Shown piece by piece: positions 1 to 7,808 of a DNA stretch of 64,000 nucleotides (the stretch's first letter is position 1; every line of letters starts with the position of its first letter). The stretch is from Paenibacillus silvestris. Lineage in GTDB: Bacteria; Bacillota; Bacilli; Paenibacillales; NBRC-103111. The stretch covers positions 681,353 through 745,352 of the forward strand of contig NZ_WTUZ01000020.1 in the NCBI RefSeq assembly GCF_009882985.1, read 5' to 3'. The notes beneath the pieces were generated by a model. That model was given only the letters and a program-made list of their open reading frames with translations, made no database searches and was not told the origin of the DNA. Made by a program: the position numbers and the translations under genes.

Positions 1-146
1 GTTCCCCGACTGTCTGGACCGCGGTCCACGTAGTCTCCCAGCAGGACAAGTTGGTCTTCCTCAGCATTGAAATTGACCTTAACTAGTAATTGTTTGAATT
101 CCTCAACGCAACCATGTATATCACTTACGACTAACGTTCTTTTCAT
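1..146 (-). CDS. Metallophosphoesterase (PPP/Ap4A-hydrolase type), 5' part only
   Basis: This is the first 48 codons of a gene that runs off the left edge of the window. The N-terminus reads MKRTLVVSDIHGC and then LGDYVDRGPDSRG. DIHG and GDYVDRG are the first two metal-binding blocks of calcineurin-like phosphoesterases of the Ser/Thr phosphatase and diadenosine-tetraphosphatase type. The start is ATG at 146, with an AGGGGG ribosome site just upstream. Family members hydrolyse phosphoesters in the cytosol with two bound metals. Whether this one is a protein phosphatase or a nucleotide hydrolase cannot be decided from 48 residues. Confidence 0.85.
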   Translation of the reverse strand, partial: MKRTLVVSDIHGCVEEFKQLLVKVNFNAEEDQLVLLGDYVDRGPDSRG

Positions 147-281
147 CTACTGTACCCCCTGATGTCATGCTTCATTCCCCTATGAGTCTTTCTATTATTC
201 TATTTTATCATAATGATTACCTGTCTGAGGCGGTGAAGATATCAAAAAGAGGACCTGGATAAGCGTCCGACCTGTACGTTT

Positions 282-473
282 CATTGGATGGATTCCAATG
301 GGAACACCCATTTGAGACGTGTTTCTCGCGTTTTGTTGGATGAAATCCAACAGTACCCGGTGAAATCCGGTTATTTGGCATCGAATTCGCCTGTCTCATT
401 GGAATTCATCCAATGGAATGGATAATACCGCCCTCCACATGGTCTTTCTATTGGATTTCATCCAATAGAAAGA
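282..473. repeat. Cluster of four TTGGAT...ATCCAA palindromes
   Basis: Four near-perfect inverted repeats lie at 282-300, 334-352, 397-415 and 443-473, about 46-63 bases apart. All share a TTGGA-N(5-7)-TCCAA core, for example CATTGGATGGATTCCAATG. A weaker CCGG-TGAAAT-CCGG copy sits at 357-370. The last copy extends to a 13-bp stem (TCTTTCTATTGGA with its complement). They lie between converging transcription units. They resemble a dispersed intergenic palindrome family rather than one operator. Confidence 0.75.
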
Positions 474-497
474 AAAAAGACGCCCTCACGGGCGCCT
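473..497 (-). terminator. Rho-independent terminator of the GH105/ABC operon
   Basis: On the minus strand, GCGCCC-GTGA-GGGCG is followed by TCTTTTTT. It lies about 195 bases beyond the GH105 stop codon and probably ends the binding-protein/permease/hydrolase transcript. Confidence 0.75.
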
Positions 498-690
498 TAT
501 CCATTCATAAATTGCAGCTTCTGCAGCAAGCGCGGCAGGAAGCATCATGAAACTAAACGCCTTTTGTTCAAGTCACAATTCTCCTTTTATCTAATGATTA
601 AAATATATGCGTTTAAATAATGGAGAAAGAAAAAACAGACGAGTAACAGATGCTGCTCTGTTCTTACGCCTGTTTCATCAACTGCACAAA

Positions 691-1794
691 TTATACGGTC
701 TGCTTAACGAGAGACTCTACCTCAACACAAGCCATGACAAAAGCCCCTACGCCATGCAGATCGTTCTCACTCGTTGGACGTGTTACGTAGTTTTCGTAAT
801 CTCCGGCTGACGTACCGATGCAGATTAGAGGCAGAATTACTCGCTCCTGGTCATCGAATTTCAGCGTGCGGATCAAGCCCTCATAGCCCTTCACTGCTGC
901 TGCCGCACACTCCGCGCCAACAACGCCGTGCTTAACTGCCTTGGCAATTGTGTAGACGAACAGACTTGTACAGGAGGATTCCAACCAGTTGTCCGGCTGA
1001 TCGCCCTTGTCCACGACTTGATACCACAGTCCCGTCTCTGCATCCTGGTAACGAATCAAGGCATGAACGAACTCACGCAGGGAGTCGACCAGAACCTCAC
1101 GCCTCGGCTCATCGGCAGGAAGCTCATCCAGAAACTGAGCAACGGCCAGACCGTACCAGCCAAGCGAACGGCCCCAAAATTCCGGTGAACAGCCGGTTTC
1201 GGCGTTTGCCCAAGGCATCTTGCGGCTTTCGTCCCAAGCATGGTAGAGCAGTCCTGTTGCGTCGTCTTTCATGTATTTGCGCATCAGTCCTTCTTGATGC
1301 AGCACCGTATCGCGCAAGGTGAGCTCGCCGTAAGCATTCGCATATTTCAGCGAGAAAACACCCGCCATATACAAACCGTCGAGCCACATATTATAGGCAT
1401 ATTTGTCTTTGTGCCAGTACCCGCCCTCTGACGTTAGGTTGATCGTGTTTAGCAGGTTTCTCAGCTTGTCAGCAGCGAGCCGGTATTTACTGCGTCCAGT
1501 CTTCTCCTCCAAACGGAACAACAAAAGCCCAGCTTGCACCGCATCCAGCTCATCGCGAGCGAAGTACAGATTGCCATTATCGTCAATCAAGCCGTCGACA
1601 TAAGCCTGAATGTAGGCATCATAGCGAGCGTCCTTTTCAGCTTCCCAAAGCATTTCCATCCCGCATAAAAACACACCCTGATGATAGTGCCAACGTCCTG
1701 CAGGCGGCAGCTCCATCGGTGTATACTGGCTCATAATGGAATCGCACGCAGCTCGCGCCCATTCCATCGGTGATTTTGCATAACGATCAGTCAT
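691..1794 (-). CDS. yteR: GH105 unsaturated rhamnogalacturonyl hydrolase (YteR type)
   Basis: At 367 aa this is the normal length for family 88/105 glycoside hydrolases, which fold as an (alpha/alpha)6 barrel. They remove the unsaturated galacturonate that pectin lyases leave on rhamnogalacturonan fragments. The block MWLDGLYM holds the expected catalytic aspartate (D139). WHYHQGVF (35-42) and EFWGRSLGWYG are further family blocks. There is no signal peptide, so the enzyme acts in the cytosol on imported oligosaccharides. It is the last gene of a minus-strand operon, 45 bp after a sugar permease. The order binding protein-permease-permease-hydrolase with a nearby YtdP-like regulator matches the B. 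subtilis ytc/yte locus. YesR-type enzymes are the close alternative. Confidence 0.88.
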   Translation of the reverse strand: MTDRYAKSPMEWARAACDSIMSQYTPMELPPAGRWHYHQGVFLCGMEMLWEAEKDARYDAYIQAYVDGLIDDNGNLYFARDELDAVQAGLLLFRLEEKTGRSKYRLAADKLRNLLNTINLTSEGGYWHKDKYAYNMWLDGLYMAGVFSLKYANAYGELTLRDTVLHQEGLMRKYMKDDATGLLYHAWDESRKMPWANAETGCSPEFWGRSLGWYGLAVAQFLDELPADEPRREVLVDSLREFVHALIRYQDAETGLWYQVVDKGDQPDNWLESSCTSLFVYTIAKAVKHGVVGAECAAAAVKGYEGLIRTLKFDDQERVILPLICIGTSAGDYENYVTRPTSENDLHGVGAFVMACVEVESLVKQTV

Positions 1795-1839
1795 AGTTAG
1801 TGTCCCTCTCTCTTCCCATATGGATTTGGTATCCTTCGG

Positions 1840-2715
1840 TTACCCTTTAATGGAACCGATCATCGCGCCTTTGGCAAAGTGTTTTTGCAAAAATGGATAA
1901 ACAACCAGAATCGGTAAAGTCGCTACGACGATAACCGCCATCTTGATCGACTGAGCCGGAGGCGGCGTCACGCTGTCGAGATCCACGCTGTGATCCATTC
2001 CGCTTGCGAGAACGACAATTTGTCTCAGAAGTACTTGAATTGGCCACATAGCACTCTCGTTCAGATAGAGAATTGCGCTCAGATAGGTATTCCAATACGT
2101 CACGGCATAGAAGAGAGAAATCGTTGCAATCGCGGGCATCGACAGAGGCAATACAATGCGGAACAAAATGCCGAAGTCACTGCACCCATCGATTTTCGCC
2201 GACTCTTCCAGCCCTTCCGGGATGTTTTGGAAAAAGTTTTTCAAGATAATCAAGTTAAACGCTGAAACTGCCGACGGTAAAATCAAGGCCATATACGAGT
2301 CGATCATCCCTAACTCTTTTACAACCAGGAACGTTGGCACTAAACCACCGTGGAACAACATCGTGAAAACAACCATGAACATGATCACTTTGCGGCCATC
2401 CACATCTCTGCGAGACAAGCCATACGCCATAAGGGCTGTGATGAACATGGAGATTAGCGTTCCGAGCACTGTCGTCCAAATGGAAACACCCATCGCTTTG
2501 AAAATCGTATTTGTCGAAAAAATAAACCGGTACGCCTCAATGCTCCAGTCTGTCGGAATAATGACGAACTTCTTCGCTGCCATCTCTGCGCTGGTCGTAA
2601 AGGAACCTGCCACGACATGCACAAAGGGAATCACTGTAATCAAGCCAATAATCGTTAAGACCAAATAGTTAATGATGCTAAACATTCGCCCAGCTAACGT
2701 TCTATCTTCTACCAT
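1840..2715 (-). CDS. Sugar ABC transporter permease, MalG/YtcP (LplC) type
   Basis: This 291-aa protein has about six membrane segments. It carries the cytoplasmic EAA loop EESAKIDGCSDFGILFRIVLP, which docks the ATPase, and ends in SIKG as many LplC/YtcP proteins do. ATG at 2715 has GGAGGG seven bases upstream. It lies 21 bp after the partner permease. No ATPase gene is present in the cluster, so the system presumably borrows an MsmX-type multitask ATPase encoded elsewhere, as related B. subtilis importers do. Substrate is inferred from the neighbouring GH105 enzyme to be a pectin-derived oligosaccharide. Confidence 0.92.
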   Translation of the reverse strand: MVEDRTLAGRMFSIINYLVLTIIGLITVIPFVHVVAGSFTTSAEMAAKKFVIIPTDWSIEAYRFIFSTNTIFKAMGVSIWTTVLGTLISMFITALMAYGLSRRDVDGRKVIMFMVVFTMLFHGGLVPTFLVVKELGMIDSYMALILPSAVSAFNLIILKNFFQNIPEGLEESAKIDGCSDFGILFRIVLPLSMPAIATISLFYAVTYWNTYLSAILYLNESAMWPIQVLLRQIVVLASGMDHSVDLDSVTPPPAQSIKMAVIVVATLPILVVYPFLQKHFAKGAMIGSIKG

Positions 2716-2736
2716 GATGCAGCCCTCCTGCCTTTC

Positions 2737-3687
2737 TTAGTACACGCCTTCTTCGCCCATCTTCTTCGCAATGCGGTTGACAATCATGACCAGAACAAGC
2801 CCGATGAACGATTTGAACAATCCGATTGCTGCGCTGTAGCTGAATTGGCCTTGTTTTAAACCAGCTGTATATACATAAGTATCAATGATCTCCGCAACAT
2901 TTCGGTTCATAGAGTTAAGCAGCAAATACACATGTTCAAAACCGAGTTCGAGAACCGCACCAATTTTCAAAATTAGCAAAACAATAATGACACTGCGCAA
3001 AGCTGGAAGCGTTATGTGCCACATTTGGCGCAACCGTCCTGCACCGTCCATACGTGCTGCCTCGTATAATCCTGGATCAATAGAGGCAATCGCCGCCAGA
3101 TAAATGATCGTCCCCCAGCCGGCTTCCCGCCAGATGACTTGAAGAATGTACATCGGTCTAAACCATTCCGGAGCCAACAGGAAGTTGATTTTCTCAAAGC
3201 CAAAATATTCAATAATGTCGTTAATAATCCCGCCGTCCATCGTCAACATAACGAAAGAGATCGAAACGATGATGACCCAAGACATAAAGTGAGGCAAATA
3301 GACGATCGTCTGAAACGTTTTCTTAAAAAATTCCCCTCTCACCTCATTTAGCATCAAAGCCATAATAATCGGGATGGGGAAGTAAAACAGGATGTTCATC
3401 ACGAATAAAATTAACGTATTACTCAAAATATTTAAGAAGTCAGGTTCTGTAAACAACCGCTGAAAATGCTCGAAACCTACCCATTCGCTCCCGCTAACCC
3501 CTTTGAAAGGCTTATAGTTCTGGAACGAGATGATCAATCCGTACATCGGGACATATTTAAACACGATAAAATACAAAATACCCGGCAGCAGCATGATATA
3601 AATCCATTTGTTCCTCCATAGCCGCCTGCCTAGTTCGCTGCTCTGTTTCCTTTCCACCACGGGCACAGCATGTACGTCCTGCATCAT
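2737..3687 (-). CDS. Sugar ABC transporter permease, YteP/LplB type
   Basis: This is the first permease of the pair, about 316 aa with six membrane segments. An N-terminal cytoplasmic tail is followed by LWRNKWIYIMLLPGILYFIVF. The EAA loop reads EAARMDGAGRLRQMWHITLP. The reading frame is open back to ATG at 3711, but AAAGGA sits 5 and 8 bases before the ATG codons at 3687 and 3684, so I place the start at 3687. A weak hairpin (GCTGCT/AGCAGT) lies between the binding-protein gene and this gene. That could lower permease expression relative to the binding protein. Confidence 0.9.
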   Translation of the reverse strand: MMQDVHAVPVVERKQSSELGRRLWRNKWIYIMLLPGILYFIVFKYVPMYGLIISFQNYKPFKGVSGSEWVGFEHFQRLFTEPDFLNILSNTLILFVMNILFYFPIPIIMALMLNEVRGEFFKKTFQTIVYLPHFMSWVIIVSISFVMLTMDGGIINDIIEYFGFEKINFLLAPEWFRPMYILQVIWREAGWGTIIYLAAIASIDPGLYEAARMDGAGRLRQMWHITLPALRSVIIVLLILKIGAVLELGFEHVYLLLNSMNRNVAEIIDTYVYTAGLKQGQFSYSAAIGLFKSFIGLVLVMIVNRIAKKMGEEGVY

Positions 3688-3793
3688 TCTCTTCCTTTCC
3701 CGATGTTTCATAAAAACGAGAAGACTGCTCCTGATGACCAGCAGCCTCCCCGCCTAGAAACCAGTATGATTTTCTTCATCCCTGTTCCACGGA

Positions 3794-5329
3794 TTATTTT
3801 TTGTATAGTGCGTTGTATTCTTCGATGATTTTGTTGCCTCCACGGTTTTTCCAGTCCTCGACCGCTTTGTCGAATCCGGCTTTATCAATGTTGCCGTAGA
3901 TGTATTTGTTCGTCGCATCTTTAATGACATCTTGGAGTTGAACGCCTTTTTCCAAGTTTGTTTTGGAATCAAGTGCTGCTACTGGGTCTTGCACAGCGAA
4001 TTTCAGATTCGCGATTTTCAGCTCATCCGCTTTGCCTTGAGCAGGAATGGATGGAATTCCGAGCAATCTTCCTGACGTATCTTCATCGCCGATTGCTGCA
4101 TCAGTGAATGGCTTTACTTCGCGTGTCCATTTCTCTTCATCCAGCTTTTTCGCTTTGCCGTCAACTACACTGTAGTTGGCATCTTTGATTCCCCAGTTTG
4201 CCAAGTTTGCTACTTCAGGTGTCATCATTTTGTCGAAGAAGGCCAATACTTTTCTTAGCTCAGCTTCGTTTTTGATCGCGGATTTAGGAAATAACACAAC
4301 GTTCGCATACCCTGGAAGTGCCCATGCAGCAAATTTTCCGTCAGGTCCAGCCACCATGCTGTGTACGTCTACAACGGCTGTTGGCACGTTTTTGACCAGA
4401 TCCTTGTTCAGGGTCGAAACGTCTGTCATCGCTCCGATGTACATGCCTGCAGTGCCGTTCGTGAACAGCTTTTGTTGATCTGTTTTACTTGTTGCTGCGA
4501 AATCTTTATTGATTAGACCTTCATCGCGCAGCTTCTTGAAGTAATCCATCGACTTCACGTACTCAGGGAACATGAACTCCGGCTGCAGCTTACCGTCTTT
4601 CACGCCCCAGTTGTTCGGAACGCCCAACCACGTCGCTGCTGTTTTGAAAGCCCCGTAGATGAGATCATTACGGTCTGTTAGGCCGATGGTGTCTTTTTTG
4701 CCGTTGCCGTCAGGATCTTTCTCTGTAAATGCCTTCGCCATCGCGTACAGCTCATCCATGTTTGCCGGCGGCTTCAAGCCCAGCTTATCGGCCCAGTCCT
4801 TACGATAAATGAGGCCTTGGCGAGCGATATCGACGCCACGGTACAGCGTGTACAGCTTACCGTCTACTTTGGTATTGTCATTGGTTGTGGACTTCAGCTT
4901 GCTTAAGTTCGGGAAATCTTTGAGCAGCGGACCAATTTCCCAGAATTGACCGTCGCGGATGGCGGATTTCATCTGAATGAAAGTCGCTTGGTTTTTCAAG
5001 TACGTCACTTGCGGCAATGCGCCGGTCGCGAAGGTTGTATTCAGCTTCTCCTCATACGTATCCGCCGGGAAAAATTGATAGGTCAGCTTTGTATTCGTTA
5101 ATTTTTCGAGTTCTTTGATGATCGTATCGGGTGGCGTTTGGGCTGTGTTCAGTGGCGCCATAATCGTGATCGATGCTGGTGTGGTGTCGGCCGTTGCTTT
5201 CGGTGCTGTTGTACCGGCTACAGCCGTCGTAGCTGCTGGAGTGGCCTTGCCTCCATCGGAGCAAGCTGCAAGTGCAAAGCTGGATACGAGCAGAATGCCG
5301 AGCGGAATCGAGACTAAATTTCTCTTCAT
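3794..5329 (-). CDS. Sugar-binding lipoprotein, YtcQ/LplA type (copy 1)
   Basis: This is a 511-aa extracellular solute-binding protein. The signal peptide ends in the lipobox LAAC with C23 as the lipidation site. An Ala/Thr-rich linker follows, then the typical long binding domain (for example DPDGNGKKDTIGLTDRN). It should capture the sugar ligand outside the membrane and deliver it to the two permeases just downstream. ATG at 5329 has GGAGG ten bases upstream. A closely related second copy lies 0.8 kb upstream (6142-7659), so one permease pair may serve two receptors. Paired TGATTAT repeats upstream (5447-5478) suggest control by the AraC-type regulator at 7809. Confidence 0.93.
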   Translation of the reverse strand: MKRNLVSIPLGILLVSSFALAACSDGGKATPAATTAVAGTTAPKATADTTPASITIMAPLNTAQTPPDTIIKELEKLTNTKLTYQFFPADTYEEKLNTTFATGALPQVTYLKNQATFIQMKSAIRDGQFWEIGPLLKDFPNLSKLKSTTNDNTKVDGKLYTLYRGVDIARQGLIYRKDWADKLGLKPPANMDELYAMAKAFTEKDPDGNGKKDTIGLTDRNDLIYGAFKTAATWLGVPNNWGVKDGKLQPEFMFPEYVKSMDYFKKLRDEGLINKDFAATSKTDQQKLFTNGTAGMYIGAMTDVSTLNKDLVKNVPTAVVDVHSMVAGPDGKFAAWALPGYANVVLFPKSAIKNEAELRKVLAFFDKMMTPEVANLANWGIKDANYSVVDGKAKKLDEEKWTREVKPFTDAAIGDEDTSGRLLGIPSIPAQGKADELKIANLKFAVQDPVAALDSKTNLEKGVQLQDVIKDATNKYIYGNIDKAGFDKAVEDWKNRGGNKIIEEYNALYKK

Positions 5330-5400
5330 ATTTGTTAGACCTCCGTGAATTGTTTGTTTGCTACAAGTTCCACGTTACAAGGTCTTACGCAGGTACCGAA

Positions 5401-5478
5401 ATAATCATTTACTCATTTCGGCCTCGTTCATCTAGAGATGTGAGATGATGATTATTGGCGAGGGAGATGATTATTGGC
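5401..5478. promoter_or_regulatory. Candidate AraC operators: 19-bp-spaced direct repeats
   Basis: Two identical copies of GATGATTATTGGC lie at 5447-5459 and 5466-5478, exactly 19 bp start to start. A third TGATTAT core is on the opposite strand at 5401-5407. The same core with the same 19-bp spacing occurs in front of the second binding-protein gene (7710-7735). Paired direct half-sites about two helical turns apart are usual for AraC/XylS proteins. I infer that the regulator at 7809 binds here. Confidence 0.55.
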
Positions 5479-5516
5479 CGGTGGTGAATGGGGACGCCCT
5501 GGTAGACTAGCGACTA

Positions 5517-5606
5517 GATGGATGTAGGTGCCTCTATTTCCCACTCCTATGCCTGGATGGATGTAGATGCCTCCATTTCCCACTCCTATGCCTGGATGGA
5601 TATAGG
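5517..5606 (+). repeat. 39-bp tandem repeat, about 2.3 copies
   Basis: Units beginning GATGGATGTAG start at 5517, 5556 and 5595, exactly 39 bp apart. Each of the two full units also contains the segment TTTCCCACTCCTATGCC. It is non-coding and lies between the two binding-protein genes. It looks like a minisatellite formed by slippage. Confidence 0.8.
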
Positions 5607-6141
5607 TGCGGGATGGAGTTGAGATAGCTGGATGTGGAGTGGGGGCACTCGGTGATGCGGTATGGGTGTGTGAGTAGCTGGATTGGGAGGATCTGGTTCG
5701 GGATATGGCGGATTAAGTTGGATGTGGCTGTGGGGCGCTTGGGTGATGCAGGGGCTGGGACTAATAAGAGAGAAACAGGAGAGAAGACGGACGTTTGTTG
5801 TAAACAAATCCTGCAAAAAGTGCAGTAAATTCGGCGGTAATCAATGATTTCACCTCCAATCATGCAAAAAGTACAGCAAAATTGGCGATTTTCACTTGTT
5901 TTAGATAAAAGTTAATGAATTACATGTACTTTTTACATGTTCGTCTCTAGAATCGGCAAGACGAGAAAATTTGCTGCACTTTTTGCAGTTTGTGGGGTTG
6001 GTTGAGAAACGATTGGGAGTGAGAGGAACTCCCACCCCGAAGTTAAGCTTGTTTAACAACGCTAACTCCAACCGGCAGCGCTTTCTCATCACGTTAGCAC
6101 CTAATGGTCTGGCGCAACCCCGCCAGACCTCACGCAATCAC
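5607..6141. other. Gene-free stretch between the two binding-protein genes
   Basis: No gene is supported in this part of the 0.8-kb gap. It holds a G/T-rich low-complexity tract (5607-5760), a cluster of TGCAAAAAGTGCAG elements (5811-5988), and a hairpin at 6106-6129. The hairpin (GGTCTGGCG with its complement) has no T-run, so it is a possible transcript-end structure for the 6142-7659 gene. Confidence 0.6.
5811..5988. repeat. Cluster of TGCAAAAAGTRCAG elements
   Basis: Two forward copies (CTGCAAAAAGTGCAGTAAAT at 5811-5830 and ATGCAAAAAGTACAGCAAAA at 5862-5881) are each followed by a TYGGCGRT tail. One copy is inverted at 5968-5988. Between them ACATGTACTTTTTACATGT (5922-5940) carries the same core. 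A further copy at 46193-46218 forms one arm of a terminator hairpin 40 kb away. The core is itself a short inverted repeat (CTGCA-AAAAG-TGCAG). Confidence 0.75.
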
Positions 6142-7659
6142 TCACTTCTTCGAATATGCCTCATTATATTCGGCAATAATCTGGTCGCCGCCGCCCCGCT
6201 TCCAGCGCTCAATCTCCTGCGCAAATGCGGCCTTGTCGAGCTTCCCAAGCATATAGTTGTACGTCGCGTCGGAGACGATTTTGTACAACTCCACGCCACG
6301 CTCGTCGTAGGTTTTCGACTCCAACCCTAATGTCGGGTCCTTGACGACATACTTCTCGTTGTCCATGCTGAGCTTATCTGCCAGCTGTGACAGGGACTCG
6401 CTCTCAGCGACTTGCTTCACCTGCGGATTGTTCAAGTCCGCGATCATAAGCGCATACAGCGCATTCACTTCGTTCACGCGAAGCTTGGACGTCTCCTCCA
6501 GCAGCTGGACTTTGTCCCCAATAGTGGTGTAATGACGCCCTTCCAACCCATACTTCATCAGGTTGGCGACATCTTTATCCATCGACCGGTCAAAAAATTG
6601 CAGCATCTGCTTCAATTCCGCCTCCGTGCGAATCGCTTTTTTGGAAAAAAGGTACAGCGCACTGTAGTTCGGAATCGACCAGATCCGGAACCCCTTGGTA
6701 CCTTCGATATGATTCACGAGCGTGAATGTGGCCGAAGGATTCACAAGCTGCACCTCGTCCGAAAGCCGCTGCACATCCTGCATGCTGCCGATATAGACGC
6801 CAGCGATGCCCCTAATCAGCTTATCGCGCTGCACTTCTTTACTGGTAACCGCGAAATCCGAATTAATGAGTTTTTCGTCATACAACTTTCGCATGAAGTC
6901 CATCGTGTCCACATACGCCTGTGTCTCGAACTCCGGCACCAGCTTCCCATCTGCAACGCCCCAGTTATTCGGCGTGCCGAAATAGGAGCTGAGCGTTTTG
7001 AAAGCGCCGAATACCAAGTCATTGCGGTCCGTCAGCCCGATGGTATCCTCCTTGCCGTCGCGATCGGGATCGTCATACGTGAAGGCCTTTAACACTTGAT
7101 AAAGCTCCTCCACCGTCGTTGGCTTAGCCAGCTTCACGTTGTTCAGCCAGTCCTCGCGAATAATAATGCCTTGCCGGGCTGAGGGACGCTCCGTATACAA
7201 ACCATAGATTTTGCCATCGACAGCTGCCTGTCCCAAAATCTCCTTATTCAACTGCTTCAGATTCGGATAAGCTTCCAAGTAAGGTCCGATATCCCAAAAG
7301 GCGCCGGAACGGATCGAATTTTTCATCAACATGTAATCCGTATATTTCACATAGGTCGCTTTTTTCAGCGAGTTCGTGGTGAGGGCTGTGTTCATTTTAT
7401 CGGTGTATATGCCATCCGGAACCCAATTCAATTCCAGCTTCGTATTCGTAAGCTTTTCGATCTCCTGAACGAGCTCGGGGATGGGCGGATGCGGAAAATG
7501 AAGCGGTGCCATAATCGAAATGACAGGGCGATCACTGCTCGCCTCACTGGCTCCCGTAGTGCTTCCTCTCGTGCAACCACTGATCAAAACTACCGTCAAT
7601 AGCCCAATGACAAAGAATCGACTGCGCTTAAAATTTTCCATGATTACCTGTGTGTTCAT
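6142..7659 (-). CDS. Sugar-binding lipoprotein, YtcQ/LplA type (copy 2)
   Basis: This 505-aa protein is a paralogue of the 3794-5329 binding protein. The two share blocks such as SIMAPL near the N-terminus, DGKEDTIGLTDRNDLV/NGKKDTIGLTDRNDLI, FGTPNNWGV/LGVPNNWGV and a GGDQIIAEYNEAY/GGNKIIEEYNALY tail. The signal peptide ends in LISGC with C29 as the lipidation site. ATG at 7659 follows a purine-rich AGGGGGAGG site. An in-frame ATG six codons in is the alternative. It is separated from copy 1 by 0.8 kb of repeat-rich DNA and lies divergent to the regulator at 7809, whose likely operator is in the shared intergenic region. It may be a second receptor with different ligand preference for the same permeases. 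Confidence 0.92.
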   Translation of the reverse strand: MNTQVIMENFKRSRFFVIGLLTVVLISGCTRGSTTGASEASSDRPVISIMAPLHFPHPPIPELVQEIEKLTNTKLELNWVPDGIYTDKMNTALTTNSLKKATYVKYTDYMLMKNSIRSGAFWDIGPYLEAYPNLKQLNKEILGQAAVDGKIYGLYTERPSARQGIIIREDWLNNVKLAKPTTVEELYQVLKAFTYDDPDRDGKEDTIGLTDRNDLVFGAFKTLSSYFGTPNNWGVADGKLVPEFETQAYVDTMDFMRKLYDEKLINSDFAVTSKEVQRDKLIRGIAGVYIGSMQDVQRLSDEVQLVNPSATFTLVNHIEGTKGFRIWSIPNYSALYLFSKKAIRTEAELKQMLQFFDRSMDKDVANLMKYGLEGRHYTTIGDKVQLLEETSKLRVNEVNALYALMIADLNNPQVKQVAESESLSQLADKLSMDNEKYVVKDPTLGLESKTYDERGVELYKIVSDATYNYMLGKLDKAAFAQEIERWKRGGGDQIIAEYNEAYSKK

Positions 7660-7708
7660 GAGCCCTCCCCCTTGCTGCAGCAGCGTTTTGCGGTCATAAT
7701 CAAAGAAA

Positions 7709-7737
7709 ATGATTATCCGCCAGACAGATGATTATTG
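7709..7737. promoter_or_regulatory. Candidate AraC operator between the binding protein and the regulator
   Basis: ATGATTATCCGCC (7709-7721) and GATGATTATTG (7727-7737) put their TGATTAT cores at 7710 and 7729, again 19 bp apart. They lie 50-80 bp before the binding-protein start at 7659 and about 75-100 bp before the divergent regulator. That position would allow control of both genes. Confidence 0.55.
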
Positions 7738-7808
7738 CTCTTAACGACAGACTTGACTACAATACATAGATACAGAAATGATCATCCTAAGATAAGGTGT
7801 TGGCTGCG

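Larger units (their letters stand above)
147..690. other. Gene-free stretch with palindromes and a terminator
   Basis: I see no convincing gene here. The stretch holds four TTGGAT/ATCCAA palindromes (282-473), a minus-strand terminator (473-497), and about 190 bases between the terminator and the GH105 stop codon. On the minus strand an AAAAGGAG site near 580 is followed by only a 9-codon frame and an overlapping start for 20 codons. That is too little to call a gene. Confidence 0.6.

Noticed and set aside
217..399. Minus-strand 60-codon frame
   Set aside because: It spans the TTGGAT palindromes, has no ribosome site and no recognisable protein character.
500..590. Short frames after AAAAGGAG on the minus strand
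   Set aside because: Only 9 codons from the TTG start, then a stop. The overlapping ATG frame of 20 codons has no site of its own. Perhaps a gene remnant, but not supportable.
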